Of a stretch of 64,000 nt of DNA, positions 1 to 9,378 are shown piece after piece. The position numbers and the translations under genes are program-made. The stretch is from Methanosarcina siciliae T4/M. Lineage in GTDB: Archaea > Halobacteriota > Methanosarcinia > Methanosarcinales > Methanosarcinaceae. The notes below the pieces were generated by a model that saw only the letters and a list, made by a program, of their open reading frames with translations, had not been told where the DNA came from and ran no database searches. How positions within the stretch are numbered: the first letter of the stretch is position 1; each line of letters starts with the position of its first letter. The stretch covers positions 4,588,001-4,652,000 of the forward strand of contig NZ_CP009506.1 of assembly GCF_000970085.1 (NCBI RefSeq). Direction: 5' to 3'.

Positions 1-114
1 TCAGAATGAAGGAAATACATTCCTACCTGGGAATCCTGTAAACTTTCGAGTTAAAAAGTAATAACTGATAAGTATTGGACTAAAATGAGACAAAAATCTG
101 GGGTATTACAAAAA

Positions 115-354
115 ATGACAAAAATGTTTACATTTTCTGCAATGGTAAAAAAAGAGAATGAGCAGTACGTATCTTCATGCCTGGAACTGGAAATATCAAG
201 CTAGGGAAAAACGATTGAAGAAGCGGTTTCAAACCTGAAAAAAGCAGTTGAGCTTCATATCGAAAAAGAGAACATCGACCTTCCGATCAAACGCCCGTTT
301 CTGACGACATTTAAAGTGGCAGGAAAAGATTCCCGAGAGAAAAAAATGCCGTGA
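115..354 (+). pseudogene. HicB-like antitoxin, amber-interrupted
   Basis: Reading from ATG 115 gives a small HicB-type fold: an N-terminal strand with FTFSAMVKKENEQYVSSCLELE, here cited only as its family pattern of 'xYVSxCLELE', then GKTIEEAVSNLKKAVELHIE, ending at TGA 352-354. Codon 30 is TAG (202-204), exactly where the family usually has Gln before 'GkTieEA'. The rest of the frame downstream is intact and protein-like. Either this is a CAG-to-TAG nonsense pseudogene, or the amber codon is partly read as pyrrolysine, which Methanosarcina decodes. No HicA partner is visible in the 114 bases upstream. HicB proteins normally neutralise HicA mRNA interferases; here a working toxin-antitoxin pair is not supported. 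Confidence 0.55.
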
Positions 355-360
355 AAACAT

Positions 361-1515
361 TGTGAGAAGAAGCCCGGAGGCATTAGTATCCTTTTTTGCC
401 GAGTCCCCCAACACAGCAAGCCCTGAAGATATGCTCCCCCAAGCATATTGATCCAGAGCAGGATCAATGGCCCCCAAGCATTTCTGTTTATACTATACCC
501 TACTCACTTCCCAACTCCACGAATATAACATTATACCATTGGCTATTTTAAATTAATTATCCAAAATTTTGTTTTTAAACAAAAATTAATTTAGCTTTGA
601 AATATTCAAAGTAAAATAAAGATTTAAGGAGGAAAATTCAGCTGCCAGACTCTGTGCTTCACCCTCCAGAATCAGTAGACTGCGGCAAAGAATAGGAAAA
701 CAGAGAAATAAAGAGTATAAAAAAAGGATGAAAAAAATGAAGTAGAGAACAGAGGAAAAAGAAGGAGGAAAAATAGTTTCAGAGAAGCCCGGAGACGCTG
801 CATCCGTTTACTGTCCCCTCAACACAGAACCCTGAGGATATGTCCCCCAACATCCGTTCAGAGCAGGACCAGCAGCTCCAGGCATTTCTCCAGGTGGCAG
901 ATTATATCGGTAGATTATCCCATCTTACTTCCAAACTCCAGTATATACTAATTGCGGAAATTATTTTAAATTAATTATATCAAAAATTGTTCTGTTACAA
1001 AGTATTTTGTGTTATAAAAAGTTTCAAAGCCAGAATAAACTATGCTCTAACTCTAATTTTCAACCGGAAATACTCAGCAAAAGTGTCCATAGAAAAGCAA
1101 ACGAGTATTGACAATATAGCAAAAACGGATTGAAAGTATGCAAAAACAGGGAGAAAGAGACCAAAAATAGAATACGAAAATGGAAAATAAACATATTCGA
1201 AATAACTCAAAATAAATATTGAACATAAGAAGAAACCCGGTGCCACACTTGTCCCTTACTGCATCCCCCAACACAGCAGCTCTGAAAATAGATTCCCATC
1301 AAACATACTGTCAGAGCAGGAGCAGGCAACTCCGGGCAATTCTTTAAATTCTTTAACAATCCGCCTGATACTTCACTATTCGGTCATCCCTATGTCTTCC
1401 AGCTCCACTTATAACTAAGAATGTAACATACTTTAAATTAATTATACGAAAAATTCTTCTCAAACAAAAAATAGAGGCAAGCAAAATTTTTCAATGCCAA
1501 CAAACTACATTTTAA
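361..1515. repeat. Three diverged copies of a non-coding repeat
   Basis: A block of about 200-250 bases recurs three times, starting near 366, 782 and 1229. Each copy begins with a variant of 'agaagcccggag', contains 'cccccaacacag' (402, 812 and 1261 areas) and 'cagagcagga', and ends in 'ttttaaattaattat' (546-560, 964-978, 1431-1445) followed by an A/T-rich tail. Spacing between first landmarks is about 415 and 448 bases. No credible coding frame is shared. The copies could be an old intergenic duplication, a decayed mobile element, or repeated small-RNA loci; the sequence alone does not decide. Confidence 0.65.
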
Positions 1516-1612
1516 ATAATTGAAAGTAGAACTATAAACCCCGGAAAAAAGTCCGGAGATGGCACAAAAATTAAGTACATGAATTAAGCTATAAGTAAAA
1601 GCTTTCACGTGC

Positions 1613-1685
1613 AGTCCTGTAGGGTAGTGGTCAATCCTTCGGGCCTTTGGAGCCCGGGACAGCGGTTCGAATCCGCTCAGGACTA
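1613..1685 (+). tRNA. tRNA-Gln (anticodon TTG)
   Basis: A full cloverleaf can be drawn. The acceptor arm 1613-1619 (AGTCCTG) pairs with 1678-1684 (CAGGACT), with discriminator A at 1685. The anticodon stem CGGGC/GCCCG encloses loop CTTTGGA, giving anticodon TTG for Gln CAA codons. The T arm reads GCGG-TTCGAAT-CCGC. There is no intron and CCA is not fully encoded. A TATA-like 'ctataagta' lies at about 1589-1597, 20-25 bases upstream, as expected for an archaeal promoter. Confidence 0.95.
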
Positions 1686-1888
1686 CTAAATTATTTTTGG
1701 CGCTTTTAATCGATAACTATTTTTCAAAATTTTCTTCCTGAACCCCTCTGATTTCAAGTTCATTTTATATTCTAAAGGTAGACAAATATAAATCAGTAGT
1801 TAACAACGGTTTTTAGGGAAGTTTTCATCTCCTCACAAGCTGCTGGGTGTTCGACTAGTGTAAAAATCCTTTTGAAAGTGGTACGAAT

Positions 1889-3652
1889 ATGAATCGTCAC
1901 TACGTGCTCTACTTTAGTGAAATTGATAAGACAAGTGGAAAAAGAGTAGGAGGTAAGGGCGCTAATCTCGGTGAATTGTACCAGATCCCGGAAATAGAGG
2001 TTCCCCCAGTTTCTGTATTACTACGGATGCCTTTGACGATTTCGTAAATACGAGCCAGGAATATCAGAACCTGCTGCATTCTTTGATGCTTATTACCGGG
2101 GAATCCCGAATAGAACTTCAAACAATTGGCAAACGCCTGCGTTCCCGCCTAAAGAGCCTGGAGATGCCCACTCCCATTCAGGATGAAATTCTCCAGGCCT
2201 GGCAGATAAGCGGCAGCCACTATGCCTACGCAGTGCGTTCAAGCGCCACCGCTGAAGACCTTCCGGGAGCTTCTTTTGCCGGCCAGCAGGATACTTTTGT
2301 CAATGTTCAAGGGAAAGCAAATTTACTATACAGTTTCAAAAAGTGCTGGGCTTCTCTATTTTCCGACCGGGCTATTATCTATCGGAGCCAGAACGGTTTT
2401 CCCCATGACCAAGTAAAACTGGCTGTGGTAGTTCAGCGCATGATCTTTCCTGATGTTTCGGGGATTATGTTCACCGCCGATCCGGTAACAGGCAACCGCA
2501 AGATTGTTTCTATTGACGCCAGCTTTGATCTGGGAGAAGCCCTTGCATCCGGTTTGGTCTCAGCTGATCTCTACCAGATAAAATCGGATAAAATAATTCG
2601 TAGAAGCAGGTTCCAGACTGTATCTTGATATTACGCCTTTACTGCACTATCCGCAGGTGAGGAAACGGCTGCCTTCTATACTTCCAGCCGTAGATGAATT
2701 AATTGGTCATGCAGTGCAGGACTTCGTCACGCGGGAAGAGTTTCAGGATGCTATGAAGCCCGATCGGCACCCGGATTTGTCTCTGATCCGGAAGGCCATG
2801 CCCATAGTTTTCGTCATTATGGGAAATATCCTGTACAGGGATAACCATCAGGCAATTGATCAATTAAATGGTTTTATCCGTGAGCAGGTCCAGGTAAACA
2901 GAAGCAGGCTTGAAGAGACATCCTATTTGGATCGCGTGGTGCTTATCCAGGATATGTTGTCCAGCCTGTTTCCCGAAATAATTCACCGTATAGCTCCTTA
3001 TCTACCCGCAGGGGTTGCCATCTATAAAATGATTGGAAGCCTGTCACAAAAATGGCTGGGAGACAGCGACGAGTTACCCGGTATAAGCAAGTTCCCTCCC
3101 GGAAATGTAGCTACCGAGATGGGGTTGCAATTGGGGGATTTAGCCGATGCTCTCCGGGGCCACCCGGAAGTCGTCGAATACCTGGAACACGCCGATGACG
3201 CTGGCTTTCTCATCAATCTCCCAGGGGTAGCAGGAGGGAGAGAAATGTTGCCCCTTTTCCAGGAGTTCCTGCAAAAATACGGCATACGAGGAACTGGGGA
3301 GATTGATAGAACCAGGTTGCGCTGGCGAGAAGAACCAACTCAGTTCCTGCTCATGGTCCTGAGCTACGTAAGATCAGCTCAACCAGGACAACACCGCCGG
3401 GATTTCGAGGCCGGAAAAAAAGAAGCAGAATTGATGGCGACTAGATTGATAAATCGTTTGAGAAAACAGGCCATAATGCAGGAGGCGAACACCCTGGTTA
3501 CGGAAGTTGGCGGCCTGATGACCCATGGTGCAGTGGTGGCCCGCGAATACGGCATACCCGCCTTAGTGGGAGTCGAAGGAGCTACCCGAAAAATAGAGGA
3601 GGGACAGCGAATACGTGTCGACGGTACTCAGGGAATTATTGAATTCATTTAA
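1889..3652 (+). pseudogene. RPH/PEP-synthase-like enzyme, frameshifted
   Basis: Three frames together spell one enzyme of the rifampin phosphotransferase/PEP synthase family. From ATG 1889, MNRHYVLYFSEIDK...GGKGANLGELYQIPEIEVPP is the start of an ATP-grasp (PPDK N-terminal) domain. Near 2010 the frame shifts and continues as FCITTDAFDDFVN through RSSATAEDLPGASFAGQQDT and FTADPVTG to 2628. A second break near 2605 joins a new frame at 'LYLDITPLLHYP', running to 3652. The C-terminus holds the swivelling phosphohistidine domain, GGLMTHGAVVAREYGIP, with the His retained. Compared with my memory of ~860-residue RPH proteins, about 110 residues are missing at the second break and roughly 150 before the His domain. 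I regard it as a decayed gene with deletions; sequencing error could explain the first shift but not the deletions. Confidence 0.8.
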
Positions 3653-3812
3653 AACCTTGAAAAATCTACTTAAGACCTGCACGGCTGAACGAAAATCAAT
3701 AACAACAACGCTAAACAATCTCGCAGGATTCTATCAACAAGTGGGAGATTACAACAAAGTACTTTCACTTTATCAAAGGGCACCTGAAATTAGTGAACAG
3801 GTACTGGACTAA
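3650..3812 (+). pseudogene. TPR protein fragment
   Basis: A 53-codon open stretch directly after the RPH-like remnant ends at TAA around 3812. It contains 'LNNLAGFYQQVGDYNKVLSLY', which is a tetratricopeptide repeat of the tandem type common in large Methanosarcina TPR proteins, followed by 'QRAPEISEQVLD'. There is one repeat only, no convincing start and no ribosome-binding site. I read it as the leftover of a larger TPR gene in this degraded zone. Confidence 0.5.
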
Positions 3813-4204
3813 AACATCCAAAAACTTCAGCTATAAGAAATAATTCCATGCAATTCATTCGTAAAAGACAAAGCCTTCATTACTACCACAAAACCACCTG
3901 GTTGGTGGGAAACAGTAAAACTTGGAAAAAATAATTTATTGAATATATAATTTCAGAGCCCTCGATACTCCAATAGTTATTCGGGACTATCCAAGAGAAC
4001 AATAAGATTGAAAGCAGGTTCAGGAGAATCCCGGTTATATAAATAAAAAGTAATATAAATTAAGAGTAATTATATAACCATTAAAAAAGGTATAGAATAA
4101 GGAAAAATAAAGCAGGAAAAGGAATTCAGTTCCGAATTACTTCTTGCTGAAACGCTTTCCGCCGTTTTAATTTTAGGAAATGTCAGAATCTTTCTGGGGG
4201 TTAA
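3813..4204. other. Intergenic, no gene seen
   Basis: About 390 A/T-rich bases between the TPR scrap and the sensor gene. A short frame from ATG 4180 (MSESFWGLKN) stops after 15 codons and does not join the sensor frame. No RNA gene or strong hairpin is recognised. Confidence 0.4.
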
Positions 4205-5788
4205 AGAATTACTTCTGTAATATCTGAAGATGCAGGACCTGAGGAACTTGAGGCAATTGCAATTGCAGTACATTCCCTTGTAGGGCTTCCGACCACCATC
4301 CGCAGTCTCAATAAAAAGGGGCTTCGCCTGGAAAAAGGGGTAATAATTGACAGGGAATATACGGGACCTGTACTCGAAGAGGTGCTCAAGACCGGAAAGA
4401 CTGTGCATGGTGTCCCTAAGGGTGGTACATACCTCGGCAGGAACGTGGTTGTTTGCCCTATAGTCTCAAATGACGGGAAGGTTGTTGCAGCGATAGGAAT
4501 CGTGGACCTGTTATCAGTCCTTAAGATGCAGGAAATAGTCAGGACCGTTGTAAACAATAGTCCTGCAGTGGTTTTCCTGTGGAGAAACGAGGAGAAGTGG
4601 CCGTCGGAGTTTGTTTCCGAAAACGTTGTCCATTTCGGGTACACGGTTGAGGACTTTATTTCGGGCAGGGTCCTTTACGGAGATATCATCCACCCCGATG
4701 ACATGAAAAAAGTTGAAGAAACACTTGAAAAACGCATCCGTAGAGGTGAAGTTGACTTCAATGCGGAGTACAGGATATTCACAAAAGCCGGAGACCTGCG
4801 CTGGGTCAACGAAAGGACATTTATCCAGCGAAGCGAAGACGGGGAAGTAACCTACTTACAGGGGCTTGTCCTCGATGTAACCGAAAGGAAAGAGAACGAA
4901 GAAGCACTCAGGAAATCGTTTGAAATGCAGAGGCTGCTGAGGACCATAATCAACAACAGCCAAGCAGTAGCTTTTCTGTGGGAAAACAAAGAGAACATGC
5001 CTGCCGAATATGTTTCTGAAAACGTGACCCAGTTCGGCTACACCGTAGAAGATTTCACGTCAGGAAAAATCCCTTACGTGAGCATCATTCACAGGGATGA
5101 CATCGGAGAAGTTTTTGAAACCCTCAAACACAACATCGCAGAAAAGCAGGATTCTTTCGGTATTGAGTACAGGATCTACACAGGAGATGGGAAACTGCTC
5201 TGGGTGGATGAAAAAACCTTTATTCAGAGGGACGAAGAAGGCAGAGCAACTCATCTCCAGGGCCTTGTTGTGGATATTACCGAGCGAAAAGAAGCCCAGA
5301 AAATGCTCGAAATCCAGCGGGAACTGTCAACGAACCTTAATACTACCTGGAACCTCCATGCCATTCTTAACCTGGTACTTGATGCCTGCCTGCAGATAAA
5401 CGGGATAGATTCCGGGGGTATATACATTAAAGACGAACTTCTGGACCAGATAAATCTTGTTGAAACCCGGGGAATTTCTCCAGAATTCAAAGAAAAGGTC
5501 TCAAAATACAAAGCAGACTCAAACGAAGCAAAACAGGTCTGGGCTGAAAAACCTATCTACTCGATGGATTTTTACTCCGAAAACATGGCCCAGACGGTAA
5601 AGGAAGAAGGAATTACAGCCGTTGCGGTAATCCCTCTAAAATATAGCAACGAAATCATAGGCAGCTTGAATTTTGCCTCCCATACCCTTGATAAGATCCC
5701 CTGGAGTATCCGCAACTTCCTTGAGAGCATTGCCCTCCAGGTGGTATCCCATATCGCTCCTGTCTGTATCCAGGCAGATCTGTCATAA
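4205..5788 (+). CDS. DUF2111-PAS-PAS-GAF sensor protein
   Basis: The open frame starts after TAA 4202. Its first ~110 codons match the methanogen DUF2111 domain (SEDAGPEELEAIAIAVHSL, then RNVVVCPIVSNDGKVVAAIG). Two PAS domains follow, the first around residues 115-235 and the second around 245-365, each ending in a PAC-like 'LQGLVxDxTERKE'. A GAF domain ends the protein. No histidine-kinase, GGDEF or output domain follows; the frame stops after the GAF. The DUF2111 part has no ATG/GTG/TTG start in frame before GTG 4382, which would cut that domain in half, so either a rare start codon is used or the 5' end is damaged. It probably senses a cytoplasmic small molecule or redox state and signals through a partner protein; this is inference. 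Confidence 0.7.
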   Translation, partial: RITSVISEDAGPEELEAIAIAVHSLVGLPTTIRSLNKKGLRLEKGVIIDREYTGPVLEEVLKTGKTVHGVPKGGTYLGRNVVVCPIVSNDGKVVAAIGIVDLLSVLKMQEIVRTVVNNSPAVVFLWRNEEKWPSEFVSENVVHFGYTVEDFISGRVLYGDIIHPDDMKKVEETLEKRIRRGEVDFNAEYRIFTKAGDLRWVNERTFIQRSEDGEVTYLQGLVLDVTERKENEEALRKSFEMQRLLRTIINNSQAVAFLWENKENMPAEYVSENVTQFGYTVEDFTSGKIPYVSIIHRDDIGEVFETLKHNIAEKQDSFGIEYRIYTGDGKLLWVDEKTFIQRDEEGRATHLQGLVVDITERKEAQKMLEIQRELSTNLNTTWNLHAILNLVLDACLQINGIDSGGIYIKDELLDQINLVETRGISPEFKEKVSKYKADSNEAKQVWAEKPIYSMDFYSENMAQTVKEEGITAVAVIPLKYSNEIIGSLNFASHTLDKIPWSIRNFLESIALQVVSHIAPVCIQADLS

Positions 5789-5834
5789 AAATTTCACGAA
5801 AATGGACTGCAGAGGAAATGGATTACAGAGTTTC

Positions 5835-5878
5835 GGCTCTTACTCTGTAAGTCCCAGGCTCTTACTCTGTAAGTCCCA
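5835..5878. repeat. 22-bp perfect tandem duplication
   Basis: The unit 'ggctcttactctgtaagtcc' plus 'ca' occurs twice head to tail (5835-5856 and 5857-5878), just after the sensor gene. The rest of 5789-6172 shows no gene that I can support. Confidence 0.9.
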
Positions 5879-6172
5879 ATTAGCAGTAAAAGGAAACAAT
5901 TATTACCCAGATAATCGGGGCTAAATAGCAGAATTAAAACTCTTTTTATTGCAACAGATCGAAACCCCATTTAAGGCTCGGTTTTGGGCAAACTGGACGC
6001 AGGACCTTCTGAACTGGTTACCCGACAGATTCTAAATATTTGCCCATTAGGGCAGCTTTTGGAGTTTGCCCAAACTTCAGGGTTTACCAAAAAAAGCCTT
6101 CTCCAGCCTCTTTTAGACCTCATGAGCAAAGACCGAACCTGGGGTTTACTTACAAGAGGAAGATGATAACTA

Positions 6173-8110
6173 TTGGACGAGAAGAGAATACTCATCTTAA
6201 CCACTGTTTTCACACTGCTTATCTTTCTATCAGGTTCCGCCTCCGCAGCTACTTTTCATGTAAAGGTAGGAGGAGGGACAGAATCATACGGGAGCCTTCA
6301 GGAAGCCGTAAATGCCGCTTCCGATGGAGACCTGATCCTTGTAGGAGAGGGGAAATACAGCGAAAATGTACTTGTAAATAAATCTCTGGAGATCGTTTCC
6401 GAAAGCTCGAATCCTAAAAAAACCGTAATCACTGCTCCGGACCCCGAACTCCCTGTGTTACACGTAACCTCCGATTCCGTAAATATCGGCGGATTTTCTT
6501 TGAAAGGAGCAAATTCCTCATACGGAATATACCTTGAAGGGGTTTCGGGAAACAATATTTGCAACAACTATTTTTCGGGAAACTGGAGAAGCATAATGCT
6601 TAGAGATTCGCACACGAACTCTCTGGAAAACAACCGCCTATCTGACAGTGATGACGGAATCTGGCTTGAACATTCGGAACGGAATTTAATAAAAAATAAC
6701 AGGGCGACCTGTAACCGACATTATGGTTTTTACCTGAATGCATCCGAAAATAATACCCTTCAAAAGAACCGTGCATCCGGAGGAGCGGTTGGAATTTACA
6801 TGGAAAATTCTTCCGGCTGCCGTGTGCTTTCTTCGAAAACATCAAACAACTTTTACGGGATATATCTCGTAGGCTCGGGAGGAAGCCTGCTTGAAAAGAA
6901 CACCGCAAACTCAAACGAGATGTACGGGATATATCTCGGAAGCTCGAATGGAAGTACCCTGAAAGGAAACAAAGCAAATTCAAACCAGTGGGGAATCTAT
7001 CTCGACTCAAACTCCAATACACTTCAAAAAAATAAAATGTCCTGCAACAGCAGGAATTTCGGGGCTTACACCTATCATTACCCGGGTGAAATGAACAATA
7101 CCATTGACACAAGCAATACCGTCGACGGAAAACCGATATACTATCTCGTAGGGGTCTCGGACCGGACCCTTGGTTCCGATTCAGACGCAGGTGTTGTCTA
7201 CTGTATTAATTGTGAAAATATCACACTTAAAGACCTGGCCCTTGAGAACAGCAGTTTCGGGATTCACCTGTACAACACTCAAAACTCACTGATTGAAGGA
7301 AACCGCATCTCAAATTGTGAACATGGAATTTACCTCGGAAACTGTGCTCTGACAGCTCTCAGGGGCAATGCTGTTAATTCTAATGAAGGAGACGCCTTCA
7401 TCTTAAGCAGCTGCAGGAACTGCCTTGTGGAAGAAAACAACGCTTCGGACAATATGGCAGGGATCTGGCTCTGTGATACGAGTACGGACAATCTCCTGAA
7501 AGAAAATATAATTACTTCAAACAGCTGGTGCTGCATAGACCTCGGAGATACAAGTTGCAATAATATTCTTGAAGGGAATATCCTTTCGGAAGCCTATGAA
7601 GGAATCTATCTCTACGGAGCCTGTAAAGAAAATATTTTGAACAACAACACAATCACAGCCAGCTCCTATGGATTATACACGGAAGGCTGCTGTAACAATA
7701 CAATCTCAGGAAATAGAATTTCAGGAAATGATATAGGCATCTCGCTTAACCTGAACTGGACAGATGGGACTGTTTCGGACTACAATACCATATACAACAA
7801 CTACCTGAATAACACTCAGAACGCCGAAGACTACGGAACTAACACCTGGAACACCTCAAAAACCCCTGCTGTGAATATTGCAGGCGGGCCTTACCTGGGG
7901 GGGAATTTCTGGGCTTCCCCGGAAGGGAACGGTTTTTCAGAAACAGCCTCAGATGAAGATGGAGATCTGATTGCGGATCTTCCGTACAACATAACGGAAA
8001 CGGCATATGACTATCTCCCCCTCATATTCAAGGAACCTGAAGAAAAAACCGAAACTGAAGACGGAAAAAACTGTGGTAAGAGCAAATCAGCCTGGAGAAA
8101 GAGTGAATGA
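6173..8110 (+). CDS. Exported right-handed beta-helix (NosD-like) protein
   Basis: 645 residues. The start is TTG 6173, 12 or so bases after 'agaggaag'; it gives a clean signal peptide (RILILTTVFTLLIFLSGSASA, ending in an AxA-type site). The mature part is a parallel beta-helix: about twenty turns with patterns such as 'GIYLxxSxxNxLxxNxxxxN', the PbH1/NosD carbohydrate-binding fold. Residues ~35-100 carry the typical opening 'ysSLQEAVNAASDGDLI' module. The C-terminus is charged, with no membrane anchor or sorting motif. It is probably secreted or bound at the S-layer. NosD proteins serve copper insertion in N2O reductase in bacteria, but archaeal relatives are usually structural surface proteins. 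Its stop codon overlaps the reading frame of the next gene, so the two are likely co-translated. Confidence 0.8.
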   Translation: MDEKRILILTTVFTLLIFLSGSASAATFHVKVGGGTESYGSLQEAVNAASDGDLILVGEGKYSENVLVNKSLEIVSESSNPKKTVITAPDPELPVLHVTSDSVNIGGFSLKGANSSYGIYLEGVSGNNICNNYFSGNWRSIMLRDSHTNSLENNRLSDSDDGIWLEHSERNLIKNNRATCNRHYGFYLNASENNTLQKNRASGGAVGIYMENSSGCRVLSSKTSNNFYGIYLVGSGGSLLEKNTANSNEMYGIYLGSSNGSTLKGNKANSNQWGIYLDSNSNTLQKNKMSCNSRNFGAYTYHYPGEMNNTIDTSNTVDGKPIYYLVGVSDRTLGSDSDAGVVYCINCENITLKDLALENSSFGIHLYNTQNSLIEGNRISNCEHGIYLGNCALTALRGNAVNSNEGDAFILSSCRNCLVEENNASDNMAGIWLCDTSTDNLLKENIITSNSWCCIDLGDTSCNNILEGNILSEAYEGIYLYGACKENILNNNTITASSYGLYTEGCCNNTISGNRISGNDIGISLNLNWTDGTVSDYNTIYNNYLNNTQNAEDYGTNTWNTSKTPAVNIAGGPYLGGNFWASPEGNGFSETASDEDGDLIADLPYNITETAYDYLPLIFKEPEEKTETEDGKNCGKSKSAWRKSE

Positions 8111-8127
8111 AGAAAGGAGAGAACAAT

Positions 8128-8715
8128 ATGCGTGCAAATATTTTGAATTTACTGGTTCTGCTAGTCCTGAGCATGATTGTTTCTCAATTAATTTTTCCGG
8201 TATCAGCCGGGGATTCATGGAGGCAGGAAAAAGAAAGTTTGGAAAATGAAAGCGTGAGTAGTGAAAGTGGGGAAAGTGTAGGGACTGTCATAATAGCCAC
8301 AGTTGCAGGAGATTCTCACACTTATGGAAAGGACAGTATTGCGGCTGCGTTTGAGGAAGAAGAGTTTGAAGTAATTAACCTTGGTTCTGGAATTTCAGCT
8401 GAAACTTTTGCCACGACCGCGAAAGAAAAGGAAGCCGATTTTGTATTCAGTTCCGCTTCCATGAGCACCACCATGATCCAGCAAATACAGATTGAGGAAC
8501 AGCTTAAAGCCGTAGGAATCCGGAATAAGGTAATAACAGGTGTGGGAGGATCGCTGGTCACACAGGCCTGGGCTGACCGGATAGGGGCCGATATCTATGC
8601 TGAAGGTCCGGAAGATGCTGTTTTCAAGGCAAAATCGGCTCTTTTAAACGGCAGTATTCCCGAAACCCATATTTCGGCTAATGAAAGTACCGGTTGCGGC
8701 AGCTGCCACGGATAA
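8128..8715 (+). CDS. Exported corrinoid-domain protein with C-terminal CxxCH
   Basis: 195 residues. I choose ATG 8128 over the in-frame ATG 8107 because 'aaaggaga' lies 7-10 bases upstream of it. Residues 1-27 are a signal peptide or N-terminal anchor (hydrophobic core NLLVLLVLSMIVSQLIF, then VSAG). Residues 50-180 are a B12-binding Rossmann domain like those of MtaC/MtsF. The axial-ligand motif DxHxxG is present as GDSHTYGK (Asp62, His64, Gly67), and the usual S..ST and GG loops follow (SSASMSTT, GVGGS). The last residues are TGCGSCHG: a CxxCH c-type heme motif at 190-194. An exported corrinoid domain is unexpected, since methyltransferase corrinoid proteins are cytoplasmic. Possible roles are corrinoid capture outside the membrane or an extracellular redox reaction; both are inference. 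Confidence 0.8.
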   Translation: MRANILNLLVLLVLSMIVSQLIFPVSAGDSWRQEKESLENESVSSESGESVGTVIIATVAGDSHTYGKDSIAAAFEEEEFEVINLGSGISAETFATTAKEKEADFVFSSASMSTTMIQQIQIEEQLKAVGIRNKVITGVGGSLVTQAWADRIGADIYAEGPEDAVFKAKSALLNGSIPETHISANESTGCGSCHG

Positions 8716-8910
8716 ATTTGTTACACCCATCAACAGAGGTAAAAGAAAAATTTGAGAATGCAGCTATTACGCAGGAAGTCAGCCTCTGAAATGACAGAAA
8801 TACACAGCAGGAACGAAAAGCTGAGAAAAAGCGGTAAAAGATGAAAAAACAGTAGCTTGGACGATATTGTAGAGTAGAAAGGTAGTCAGGTGGTTCACAA
8901 GGTTTGGCCC

Positions 8911-9185
8911 GCATCAATGAAGTAGGTTTCTGGATCGGTTTTCAAGCCGTCCTGAATTTGCTTCATCTTGCAGCTTGCGCATCAATGAAGTAGGTTTCGG
9001 GATCAGTTTTCAGACTGTCCTGAATTTACCCCACTTTTGCAGCTTACACGTCAATGAAGTAAGGTTTCTGGATCGGTTTTCAAGCCGTCCTGAATTTGCT
9101 TCATCTTGCAGCTTACACATTAATGAAGTAGATTTCGGGATCAGTTTTCAGACTGTCCTGAATTTGCTCCATCTTATAGCTTATC
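8911..9185. repeat. Four 68-69 bp tandem repeats in dimer order
   Basis: Copies begin at about 8911, 8979, 9048 and 9117, each with 'tcaatgaagtag' or close, 'ggatc.gttttca' and 'cctgaattt'. Copies 1 and 3 share 'ctggatcggttttcaagccg', while copies 2 and 4 share 'cgggatcagttttcagactg', so the array arose by duplicating a two-unit block. No protein-coding sense is evident. The array lies between the corrinoid-protein gene and the ABC transporter. Confidence 0.9.
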
Positions 9186-9378
9186 CCCTCATGAACCAAT
9201 TAATACTATAAAATTAATATTATAAAATCATGACGATGGAATTTAAATATATTAAACCAGTTCCCATATTACCAGAGAATGAATGCTTTTTATTAAACGA
9301 GTAGACCTCTTTTATCTTAAACGGGGGTCCCGGTTTGTCCAAAATTAACACGTCATAGAACCGTTTTTTAACTATCCT

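Noticed and set aside
1613..3652. Integrative element inserted at tRNA-Gln
   Set aside because: No second copy of the tRNA 3' end and no integrase were found, although pseudogenes follow the tRNA.
8975..9211. 78-codon frame through the 69-bp repeats
   Set aside because: Openness follows from a period divisible by three; copy 1 is out of register (68 bases) and no ribosome-binding site exists.
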